From assembly GCA_050248795.1 (NCBI GenBank), contig JBFWRS010000049.1:1-22484 (forward strand): a stretch of DNA of 22,484 nt, read 5' to 3'. Below, one piece after another: positions 1-6,011 of the stretch. How positions within the stretch are numbered: position 1 is the first letter of the stretch; each line of letters starts with the position of its first letter. The notes under the pieces were generated by a model. That model had not been told where the DNA came from, did not search any database, and saw only the letters and a program-made list of their open reading frames with translations. Source of the DNA: CAZTDU01 sp050248795 (GTDB lineage Bacteria > Pseudomonadota > Gammaproteobacteria > Burkholderiales > SG8-39). The position numbers were made by a program, and so were the translations under genes.

Positions 1-47
1 TAGCAAATTGACGTGTGGAAACTTCAATTTGCCAGAAGACCCATCGA

Positions 48-81
48 CCGCTCGCCCGCCCGAATTCGGGCGGGCGAGCGG
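48..81. repeat. 34-bp perfect palindrome
   Basis: Bases 48-81 are a perfect inverted repeat centred on the GAATTC at 62-67; each 17-base arm is almost pure G+C. As RNA it would form a very stable hairpin. No T-run follows on either strand, so it is not a canonical intrinsic terminator. It lies upstream of the glycine-rich ORF in the lower-G+C part of the window. Bases 1-207 otherwise show no ORF that looks real. It could be an end of a repetitive extragenic element, a protein-binding site or a factor-assisted terminator; the sequence does not decide. Confidence 0.8.
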
Positions 82-207
82 ACCCTCAACTTGCGTCGAG
101 TGTCGGAAAATTACTAAACGAGTTCAACCTTCGCGTACAACGATACCCGCAATATCCCGGCGACGATTGGTGCTGGTGGAATCAGCTTCATCAATGGGGA
201 TGCGAGC

Positions 208-963
208 ATGTGCAAACCTGCTCTGTCCCGTGTCCTCGCAAACATTCAAAACCAAAGCGAGTTTTCTGTGCATTGCGCCGCATCCTTTAAGCACAGTCTG
301 CTGATCGTCACGCCTGACGACCCAAGGGTGAGCGTCCGTCCACGAGAGATACCAATTCCCCGGGTTCCGTGCCGTGTACGTGACGACGTGTTCGTTGTCG
401 CCGATATGGAGGTCAGCTCCAATCAAGCCCTTAAGCACAAGACTGTATGCCTTGTGGATGGCGCAAAGATTCGGGTGCGCAATGGCTCAACATTCACAAT
501 CGACGCTGAGACGTTCATCGTCGAAGGGGCCGCAGAATTTGACGGGTCAGGTGCCCCCGGAGCAGCCGGACCGCCGGGAGTTACGCCCCCAGAGTTCATT
601 CATGCGCCCGGCGGCACGGGCACGGGTTATGACCACGCACGCTGCGGTCGTGAGTTCGGGGGTTTTGGGAATCACTCTGACGATTTCGGCGGCCCTGGCA
701 AGGATGGCGGAGCTGGTGGCGCTGGCGCGAAAATTGACATCAAGTTCGGGGCACTCGTCGGCAATACCGCCGGCATCACCAGCAACGTAAAAGGCGGTCC
801 GGGCGGCGAAGGTGGGCCCGGTGGTTTAGGTAGAAAAATGCGCTGTGCGCGGGATGCAGTCGGGAGTACTCGAATCCCACAAGAGAGCCGCCGGGGGCCG
901 AATGGAAGGGCGGGTCCTGCGGGAATGGCGGGTTCTTTTACCATGCAGCAAGCAGGCCGATGA
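208..963 (+). CDS. glycine-rich collagen-like hypothetical protein
   Basis: The product is 251 aa with no recognised enzyme family. Residues 1-67 are non-repetitive. Residues 68-110 look like short beta strands (VCLVDGAKIRVRNGSTF, then FIVEGAAEFDGSG). From about residue 112 it is rich in Gly-X-X and GG repeats (GAPGAAGPPG, GGAGGAGAKIDIKFG, GGPGGEGGPGGLG), resembling glycine-rich surface or structural proteins, but no signal peptide is visible. The chosen ATG has GGGGA 7 nt upstream (196-200). The same frame is open back to the stop at 115 and reads plausibly there (120-207), so the gene may be 5'-truncated, or may start at the internal ATG at 406. An attC-like hairpin lies just after the stop, which would fit a gene cassette. 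Composition is AT-richer than the core genes. Function unknown. Confidence 0.55.
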   Translation: MCKPALSRVLANIQNQSEFSVHCAASFKHSLLIVTPDDPRVSVRPREIPIPRVPCRVRDDVFVVADMEVSSNQALKHKTVCLVDGAKIRVRNGSTFTIDAETFIVEGAAEFDGSGAPGAAGPPGVTPPEFIHAPGGTGTGYDHARCGREFGGFGNHSDDFGGPGKDGGAGGAGAKIDIKFGALVGNTAGITSNVKGGPGGEGGPGGLGRKMRCARDAVGSTRIPQESRRGPNGRAGPAGMAGSFTMQQAGR

Positions 964-994
964 ACTTCGGACAGCCTGTGCGTAGGGTAATGCG

Positions 995-1057
995 ACCTAA
1001 CGACGGCTTGCAGGCGACGCGCAGGAAGCCGCGCGCGCCCGAAGCCGACCGTTAGGG
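995..1057 (+). other. attC-like imperfect hairpin (possible integron recombination site)
   Basis: The left arm starts ACCTAAC (995-1001), matching the attC R'' consensus RYYYAAC. The right arm ends GTTAGGG (1051-1057), matching GTTRRRY except at the last base. Bases 996-1002 pair with 1050-1056 (7 bp). After a small asymmetric internal loop (1003 against 1048-1049), 1004-1009 pair with 1042-1047 (6 bp). The interior is G+C-rich and can pair further. The site begins about 30 nt after the stop of the glycine-rich ORF, as expected for a cassette attC. Against it, the unpaired spacer is shorter than in typical attC sites, and no integrase or second canonical site is in the window. Confidence 0.4.
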
Positions 1058-1094
1058 AGCATAACGGTCTAGTGGTAACGAGTAGGGAGAGGTA

Positions 1095-2237
1095 ATGGCT
1101 CGAAGACGCAAGCCGACAGTCAAGGAACTTGAGGAGAAGTTCGAGGAAACGGCGTTCCGACTAAGCCAGGAACGAAACGACTTCCTCTTGCCGCAGATTG
1201 TCGACTTTGTTCGCGAGAACAAATGGCTCAACCTCCGGCCCGAGTACCAGAGACGGCTCGTCTGGGATGCAGGCAAGCGTAGCCGCTTCATTGAGTCCCT
1301 TCTTCTAAACATCCCCATACCTCCCGTGTTTCTCTATGAGTGGGAGCTCGGGCGCTATGAAGTAATGGATGGTCAGCAGCGCCTGAACGCCGTGGTGGAG
1401 TTCTATGAGAATGGATTCGCTCTCAAGGGCCTCGAGAAATGGAGCGAGCTTGCTGGTTATCGATATCGGGACTTGCCTGATACATTGCAGCGCGGACTGC
1501 ATCGGCGTCGACTGTCAGCCACAATACTGCTAGTCGAGAGACCGAAGGATCGCAACCCGCAGCACAGTGACATCAGAAAGCTGATCTTCGACCGACTGAA
1601 CACTGGCGGCCTACAGCTCAATGCCCAAGAACTTAGAAACTGCCTGTATGACAGCCCATTTAACAGGCTGCTAATTGAGTTGTCCAAAGAGGCCGAGTTT
1701 CAGAGGGCGTGGGATATACCGCTCTACGAAGACCACGTAGACGCCGCCGGGAACGTAAAGGAGCCCCTGGCAAGCGATCGTCTCTACAAAAGAATGCTCG
1801 ACTGCGAGATCGTCCTTCGCTTCTTCGCGTTCAGGCGCCGCGGAAAGATAAGAGGCTCTGTTCGCTCCATGCTTGACAAGTGCATGGAAGAACATCTCGA
1901 ATCCTCTCCAGAGGAAGTTCAAGCGATGGGCAAAGAGTTTCGCGAACGCCTTGCGATCGCTATCAAGCTCTTTGGGAGAGAGGCCTTTAGATACCAAGAC
2001 GAAGATGGCGAATGGCGGCTATCACAGCCGCTTTACGACGCGGTAATGGTTGCAGTGGATCGGCTCTGGGCAGAACGAGCGAATCTCCAGGCGAACAAGG
2101 GCGGGGTGCGAAGAGCTCTGACGGCTCTCTTGAAGAAGAAGGACGCCTATGAGGTGATCGTCGGCCGCCCAAACACAGCAAGGGCTATCGAGGCTCGCAT
2201 CACGTTGGTCGAATCAGCGCTCACGCGGTCCGTATGA
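1095..2237 (+). CDS. DUF262 domain protein (GmrSD-N / ParB-like nuclease fold)
   Basis: The product is 380 aa. DUF262 hallmarks are present: PEYQRRLVW at residues 49-57, FIESLLLNIPIPPVFL at 65-80, the DGQQRL motif at 92-97, and the second block FDRLNTGGLQLNAQELRN at 165-182. In this superfamily, which includes the N-terminal half of the GmrSD type IV restriction enzymes, the DGQQR region forms the ParB/sulfiredoxin-like active site. There is no C-terminal DUF1524 HNH domain, so it is not a complete GmrSD; the effector may instead be the HEPN protein encoded 6 nt downstream. The ATG has a good Shine-Dalgarno (GGGAG near 1084). Codon use is less G+C-biased than in the core genes, consistent with horizontal transfer. 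Family assignment is firm; a defence role is inferred. Confidence 0.9.
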   Translation: MARRRKPTVKELEEKFEETAFRLSQERNDFLLPQIVDFVRENKWLNLRPEYQRRLVWDAGKRSRFIESLLLNIPIPPVFLYEWELGRYEVMDGQQRLNAVVEFYENGFALKGLEKWSELAGYRYRDLPDTLQRGLHRRRLSATILLVERPKDRNPQHSDIRKLIFDRLNTGGLQLNAQELRNCLYDSPFNRLLIELSKEAEFQRAWDIPLYEDHVDAAGNVKEPLASDRLYKRMLDCEIVLRFFAFRRRGKIRGSVRSMLDKCMEEHLESSPEEVQAMGKEFRERLAIAIKLFGREAFRYQDEDGEWRLSQPLYDAVMVAVDRLWAERANLQANKGGVRRALTALLKKKDAYEVIVGRPNTARAIEARITLVESALTRSV

Positions 2238-2243
2238 GCACAT

Positions 2244-3023
2244 ATGTCTAGAGCTCTGGACGAGCTTCGAACGCGCCTACTGGATCTTGAGGCCGACCTG
2301 GCCTTTGTGTCCCTTGCGGCTCGTCTTCGTCCTCGCATTGGCGACGTGGTGAACTGGGCTGCAGCGGGGGAAGCTACGAGTTTAGCTCAGGAGTTCATGA
2401 GCGCCAGGAATTCCCGCATTGAGGGCGTGCTCGGTCCGCTATTGGTGCGGCTGTTGGCCGCGTTCGAGCGCTATGCTCGTCGCATGATCGAGGATGCTAT
2501 CGCCGTGCATCGGGATGTCGCGAGGAGCTACGATGACCTGACGTCTCATATCCGCATGCGCAACACTGCACTCACCGGTACCCTTCTAGCCTCGATCGAA
2601 TCACCTCGAGAACATCTAGCGCTTCAGTTCGATTCACTTATCAGCAATCTAGCGTCCTGCCAGTCCGGGAGCACTACGTATCACCTGAACGCTCAAGCAT
2701 TTGCCGCCGCCGTTTCTGGAATGAACCCCTCGGCATTGGAGAGGGCCCTAGCCAATGTTGGAATCCGAGAGTGGTGGGACGAACTGGGCGCCGACGGAGG
2801 GCTCGTCAAAGTGCTGGGAACGAGGGGGGCACGGAACACGGGGAAGATGGCACGAGACCGGCTCGAGGAACTGTGGAGATGGCGTAATCATTTGGCGCAC
2901 GGGGGTGACGAAGAGGTCGCGTTGTCAGAGCATCAACTTCGTGATTGTCTGGCATTTGTGCGTGCCTTTACGGTAGCGCTAGATGCTGTCGTCTTCAGCA
3001 GAGTTCGGCAGGGTGCTGCCTAA
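2244..3023 (+). CDS. HEPN-domain protein (MAE_28990-like), putative RNase partner of the DUF262 gene
   Basis: The product is 259 aa and mostly alpha-helical. Near the C-terminus, WRNHLAHG (213-220) carries the HEPN signature R-N-x3-H (Arg214, Asn215, His219), the catalytic motif of many metal-independent HEPN RNases. The long helical N-terminus (for example FERYARRMIEDAI at 74-86) fits the large MAE_28990/MAE_18760-type HEPN group, often found beside DUF262 genes. It starts 6 nt after the DUF262 stop with no clear Shine-Dalgarno, suggesting translational coupling. Its stop codon lies inside a long hairpin (3019-3105). Likely role: RNA-cleaving effector or toxin controlled by the DUF262 protein. 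HEPN identity is fairly sure; target and trigger are unknown. Confidence 0.72.
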   Translation: MSRALDELRTRLLDLEADLAFVSLAARLRPRIGDVVNWAAAGEATSLAQEFMSARNSRIEGVLGPLLVRLLAAFERYARRMIEDAIAVHRDVARSYDDLTSHIRMRNTALTGTLLASIESPREHLALQFDSLISNLASCQSGSTTYHLNAQAFAAAVSGMNPSALERALANVGIREWWDELGADGGLVKVLGTRGARNTGKMARDRLEELWRWRNHLAHGGDEEVALSEHQLRDCLAFVRAFTVALDAVVFSRVRQGAA

Positions 3024-3105
3024 GTTCGGGTTCCAAGGGGGCGCACGTCAGCGGCGCTGCGCTTGCTGGCCCGCGCCCCTGAAACCGGGCGATCAGCGAC
3101 TTAGG
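3019..3105 (+). repeat. 87-bp imperfect inverted repeat over the HEPN stop codon
   Basis: The outer arms CCTAAGT (3019-3025) and ACTTAGG (3099-3105) are perfect complements, extended by two more pairs after a bulge. The inner arms 3029-3044 and 3073-3086 pair over about 13 bp with single-base bulges. The loop is about 28 nt. No T-tract follows, so it is a poor intrinsic terminator. The architecture (two paired blocks separated by an asymmetric unpaired spacer, placed right at a gene end) resembles an attC site, but the core triplets are AAG and CTT rather than AAC and GTT. It could be a degenerate attC, a transcript-end hairpin or an element end. Confidence 0.55.
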
Positions 3106-3179
3106 ACGCGACGTGATCCCTATTTCAGTAGCTGTCTGATCTAGAGTCCATCACTGCCAACTGAACCGGATTGCGGCGC

Positions 3180-3205
3180 GCTTGGCTTCGCGCGCGAAGC
3201 CAAGC
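3180..3205. repeat. 26-bp perfect palindrome in the 3024-3237 intergenic stretch
   Basis: Two 13-base arms meet at 3192/3193 with no loop (arm GCTTGGCTTCGCG). It lies 32 nt upstream of the ATG at 3238 and near the change from lower to higher G+C. No T-run follows. Possible roles are a regulator-binding site for the downstream gene, a cruciform, or a junction scar of the accessory segment. Apart from this palindrome and the 3019-3105 hairpin, I see no gene or convincing promoter in 3024-3237. Confidence 0.75.
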
Positions 3206-3237
3206 TCATTCAGCCATCGTACGGAAGTGCGAACCCC

Positions 3238-3939
3238 ATGCCCCTCCCCGCCCAAGCCACCCTGCTCCTCTCCTTCGACGTCGCACCGGAGATGCTCGCC
3301 GAGCACGACGACTGGCACACCCACGAGCACCTGCCGGAGCGGCTCTCCATCCCCGGCTTCCTGCGCGGCTCGCGCTGGACGGCGGTGGGCGGCGGGCCGC
3401 GCTACTTCGTCATGTACGAGGTCGAATCGCTGGCGACGCTCACGTCTGAAGCCTATCTCGCGCGCCTGAACGCGCCGAGCGCGTGGACGCAGAAGATGAT
3501 GCCCGGCTACCGCGACATGAACCGCGGCCTGTGCAGCGTGACGGCGAGCTTCGGCGCAGGCATCGGCGGCGCCGCGCTGCTGGTGCGCTTCAAGCCGGTA
3601 GCGGGCAAGGAAGATTCCCTGCGCCGCTGGCTGCGCGAAGAAGCCCTGCCGCCGCTCGCCTCGCTGCGCGGCGTCGGCGGCGCGCACCTCTTCGAAGGCG
3701 CGGTGGCGGCGCCGATGACGAACGAGCAGCGCATCCGCGGCGTGGATGCAGGCTTCGACTGGGCGGTGCTCGCCACCGGGTACGACGAGGAAGCGCTTGC
3801 CGCGCTGACGGAAGGCGTACTCTCCACCGCGCAACTGGAAGCGCACGGGGCCGGCGGCGTACAGGCGGCAAGCTACCGCCTCGGCTACGCCCTCACCGAC
3901 CGCGAGGCACGCACATCCAGTGGACCGGCAGCCGTATGA
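3238..3939 (+). CDS. conserved hypothetical protein, probable dimeric alpha/beta-barrel (EthD-like) fold
   Basis: The product is 233 aa with no signal peptide. The N-terminal half has the pattern WHTHEHLPERLSIPGFLRG (residues 22-40) followed by beta-strand-rich YFVMYEVESL. This spacing of a His-rich first strand-helix unit and an IPGF-type turn is seen in EthD/antibiotic-monooxygenase-like ferredoxin folds. The second half (from about residue 110, GAALLVRFKPV) looks like a second copy of the fold, giving a two-domain protein. The ATG has GGAAG 10 nt upstream (3223-3227). Its composition is typical of the core genome, so it probably lies outside the accessory segment. No catalytic residues can be assigned and the substrate is unknown. 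Confidence 0.75.
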   Translation: MPLPAQATLLLSFDVAPEMLAEHDDWHTHEHLPERLSIPGFLRGSRWTAVGGGPRYFVMYEVESLATLTSEAYLARLNAPSAWTQKMMPGYRDMNRGLCSVTASFGAGIGGAALLVRFKPVAGKEDSLRRWLREEALPPLASLRGVGGAHLFEGAVAAPMTNEQRIRGVDAGFDWAVLATGYDEEALAALTEGVLSTAQLEAHGAGGVQAASYRLGYALTDREARTSSGPAAV

Positions 3940-3970
3940 TCGATTCGTCATTTGACCGCCGAGGATTCAA

Positions 3971-4201
3971 ATGTCCGACACCCTTGCCGAATTGATCACG
4001 AAGGCCGCCCAGCTTTCTGACAGCGAGCGCGCCGAACTGGCTCTCTCGCTGATCGAGTCGCTGGACGGTCCCGCAGACGCCGGTGTCGAGGAAGCCTGGC
4101 GCGTCGAGATCGAGCGCCGCATCGGCGAGATCGACCGCGGCGAGGTGACACTGATCCCCGGTGACGAGGTATTCGCCCGCCTGCGTCGCCGGTTCGGGTG
4201 A
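3971..4201 (+). CDS. addiction-module antitoxin (TIGR02574 / PF09720 family), orphan
   Basis: The product is 76 aa, the normal size for this antitoxin family. It shows the family pattern: an N-terminal helix with LSDSERAELALSLIESL (15-31), then a helix with VEEAWRVEIERRIGEIDRG and a C-terminal tail ending EVFARLRRRF, which in the family wraps the ParE/RelE toxin. A GAGGA ribosome site sits about 8 nt upstream. The toxin reading frame begins at the overlapping GTG (4198) but is broken, so the gene appears to be an orphan. Such antitoxins normally repress their own operon. Confidence 0.88.
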   Translation: MSDTLAELITKAAQLSDSERAELALSLIESLDGPADAGVEEAWRVEIERRIGEIDRGEVTLIPGDEVFARLRRRFG

Positions 4202-4359
4202 ATCCCTAAACGTTCCATCCGGAAGCGGATACGGAACTTGAGGAGGCTGCGCTCTTCTACGAATCGCGAATGGCAGGCCTCGGCAGGTCGTTCGCGGCCG
4301 AAGTAGAGCGGATGCCCATCAAGAAAGTCGCCCGGAAGCGCGGGCGTATACTTATTTAA
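4198..4359 (+). pseudogene. remnant of a ParE/RelE-type toxin gene (partner of the 3971 antitoxin)
   Basis: The frame from GTG 4198 meets a stop after three codons (4207-4209). After that it reads as the start of a ParE/RelE toxin: TFHPEADTELEEAALFYESR, then AGLGRSFAAEVER, ending at a stop at 4357. At about 4311 the next frame takes over with DAHQESRPEARAY, which resembles the usual toxin C-terminus (AHxxRxPxYW). So the gene seems to have an internal deletion with frame change, plus a nonsense mutation. Intact family members are about 95-100 aa; this has lost roughly half. It is unlikely to make an active toxin. Confidence 0.72.
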
Positions 4360-4568
4360 TGAACGCCGTCGATATTGCCAGGCTGAGCCACGATGAGCGC
4401 CTGGAGTTGCTCGAGCAGCTCTGGGATAGCCTCTCTCCGGATGCCGTTCCGATGACGGATGCCCAGACGCAGGAGCTCGATCGGCGGCTTGATGAGCTTG
4501 ATCGTGACGGACCGGTCGGCATCCCCTGGAATGAGGTTCTCGACCGCATCCGCAACCGCACGCTCTGA
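4359..4568 (+). CDS. second addiction-module antitoxin (TIGR02574 / PF09720 family), orphan
   Basis: The product is 69 aa and of the same family as the 3971 gene but clearly diverged. Its N-terminal part is IARLSHDERLELLEQLWDSL, then TDAQTQELDRRLDELDRDG and a C-terminal VGIPWNEVLDRIR, the classical family ending. Its ATG overlaps the stop of the preceding toxin remnant by one base (TAATG) and there is no good Shine-Dalgarno, so translation may depend on coupling or a leaderless transcript. A toxin gene starts at TGATG (4566-4570) but stops after 26 codons. Antitoxin identity is firm; whether it still has a partner elsewhere is unknown. Confidence 0.87.
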   Translation: MNAVDIARLSHDERLELLEQLWDSLSPDAVPMTDAQTQELDRRLDELDRDGPVGIPWNEVLDRIRNRTL

Positions 4569-4648
4569 TGCAGTGCATTGTCCGTCCGGCGGCCGCGGCG
4601 GACATCGAAGAAGCATTCCTCTGGTACGAAGGTCAGCAGCAGGCATAG
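4568..4648 (+). pseudogene. 5' fragment of a ParE/RelE-type toxin gene (partner of the 4359 antitoxin)
   Basis: ATG 4568 overlaps the antitoxin stop (TGATG), the usual arrangement in this operon type. It encodes 26 aa, including RPAAAADIEEAFLWYEGQQ, which matches the N-terminal strand and helix of ParE toxins, then a TAG at 4646. No further toxin sequence can be read before the end of mgtE (4677). About three quarters of the toxin, including its C-terminal active part, is missing. Bases 4649-4676 hold nothing recognisable. Confidence 0.75.
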
Positions 4649-4676
4649 CCACCAGCCGCTGCGTCCCCGCCCTCCC

Positions 4677-6011
4677 TCAGCCCGGCGTCGCCTCCAGCAT
4701 CCCCGCGAACAGCGTGGCGATGCCGAGGAAGGAGAAGAAGCCCACCACGTCGGTCACGGTGGTGAGGATGATGGATGATGCGGTGGCCGGGTCCTGGCCG
4801 AAGCGGCGCAGCAGGATAGGCACCAGCGCGCCGGCGAGCCCGGCGGCGACCATCGAGATCACCATCGCGATCGCGATCACGTACACCAGGCCCATCGACC
4901 CGCTCCAGACGTAGACCCCAAGCGCCGTGGTCACCGCCACCGCGAGGCCGTTCACCAGGCCGGTCGCCGCCTCCTTGCCCACCACCGCCGGCCAGTGCCG
5001 CAGGCTGATCTCGTGCAGCGCGAGGCCGCGCATCGTCACCGCCAGCGCCTGCGCGCCCGAGTTGCCCGACTGCCCCGCCACCACCGGCAGCAGCACCGCC
5101 AGCGCGGTGAACTTGGCGATCGTGCCTTCGAACAGGCCCACCACCGCGGCGGCAAGGAACGCGGTCAGCAGGTTGATCTGCAGCCAGGGCAGGCGCTTCT
5201 TCACCGCGAACCACGGCCCCGACAGCGCGCGCTCGTCCGGGCTGGCGCCGACCATGGTCTGGATGTCGATGCTGCTTTCCTCTTCCACCGCGGCCATCAG
5301 CTCGGCCTGGCGGATCACGCCGACGAAGCGCCCGGCGTGGTCCACCACCGGCAGCGCGCTGATCGGTTCGCGCTGCAGCACCTCGACCACCTCCTCGCGC
5401 GGGTCGAGGTCGCGCACCGCCGCCACCACGCCGCGCTGGATCTCGGCGAGCGACTGCGCGGCGTCCGCGAGCGCGAGGTCCTGCATCTCGACGCGCCCGG
5501 CGAGGCGTCCGGCGTCATCCACCACGAACAGCTCACGGATGCCGCGGCGGCGCAGCGCGCGCAGCCGCTCTATCGCCTCGGCCACCGTCATGCCGGCGCG
5601 CAAGGGGCTGACGCGGGTGTCCATCAGGCGGCCGGCGGAGCTCTCGGGGTAGTCGGCGAGCTGGCGCAGCTCCTGCGCCACTTCGCGGTCCAGCTTCGCC
5701 AGCCGCGCCTCGCGTTCCGCGGGTTCGAGCTGCGACAGCACCGCGACGCTCGCGGCCGGCTCGGCCTCGGCCAGCAGGTGCGCGGCCAGCGCTTCGGGCA
5801 GGTGATCCAGCAGGTCGCGCGCCACGTCCGGCGCCAGCGCCTCCCAGGCGCGCACCGCCACGCGCGGCGACTGCGCCTGCAGCAGCGCCGCGGCGTCATC
5901 CACCGGCATCGATTCCAGCGTGCGCGCCGCTTCGCCGGGGAAGTCCAGCATGTAGCGCTGGTTCAGCGCCGCGATCGCCGGCAGCACCCCGGATGCAAGT
6001 TCAGCGCTCAC
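4677..6011 (-). CDS. mgtE: magnesium transporter MgtE
   Basis: The product is 444 aa (family about 450), a Mg2+-gated Mg2+ channel of the inner membrane. Residues about 15-125 are the superhelical MgtE-N domain and 126-245 a pair of CBS domains (YPESSAGRLM, LFVVDDAGRLAG, ALPVVDHAGRFVGV). Five transmembrane helices follow from about residue 280. The pore signature LLPVVAGQSGNSGAQAL (307-323) and TTVTDVVGFFSFLG, with the Mg2+-binding Asp421 (Asp432 in the Thermus protein), are intact. I chose the GTG at 6011, with GGAGAGG just upstream. The longer open frame to 6209 is not MgtE-like and overlaps the CBS-protein gene. The start overlaps the preceding stop by 11 nt, so coupling is likely. Confidence 0.93.
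   Translation of the reverse strand: MSAELASGVLPAIAALNQRYMLDFPGEAARTLESMPVDDAAALLQAQSPRVAVRAWEALAPDVARDLLDHLPEALAAHLLAEAEPAASVAVLSQLEPAEREARLAKLDREVAQELRQLADYPESSAGRLMDTRVSPLRAGMTVAEAIERLRALRRRGIRELFVVDDAGRLAGRVEMQDLALADAAQSLAEIQRGVVAAVRDLDPREEVVEVLQREPISALPVVDHAGRFVGVIRQAELMAAVEEESSIDIQTMVGASPDERALSGPWFAVKKRLPWLQINLLTAFLAAAVVGLFEGTIAKFTALAVLLPVVAGQSGNSGAQALAVTMRGLALHEISLRHWPAVVGKEAATGLVNGLAVAVTTALGVYVWSGSMGLVYVIAIAMVISMVAAGLAGALVPILLRRFGQDPATASSIILTTVTDVVGFFSFLGIATLFAGMLEATPG

Noticed and set aside
124..438. Minus-strand 104-aa ORF opposite the glycine-rich gene
   Set aside because: No recognisable motif and no promoter or ribosome site seen; the plus-strand frame continues as a plausible repeat protein.
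1061..1094. tRNA-like D-arm (GGTCTAGTGGTAACG) near the DUF262 start
   Set aside because: No acceptor stem, anticodon arm or T-loop (GTTCRA) can be placed around it; it directly abuts a good ribosome binding site.
3019..3105. Intrinsic terminator for the DUF262-HEPN unit
   Set aside because: The stem is long, but it is interrupted by large unpaired spacers and no T-run follows it. It is kept as an inverted repeat of unknown role.
3151..3951. Minus-strand ORF of 266 aa opposite the gene at 3238
   Set aside because: Composition is shadow-like (Arg/Ala/His rich) and the plus-strand frame has a ribosome site, a protein-like sequence and a conserved WHTHEHLPER stretch.
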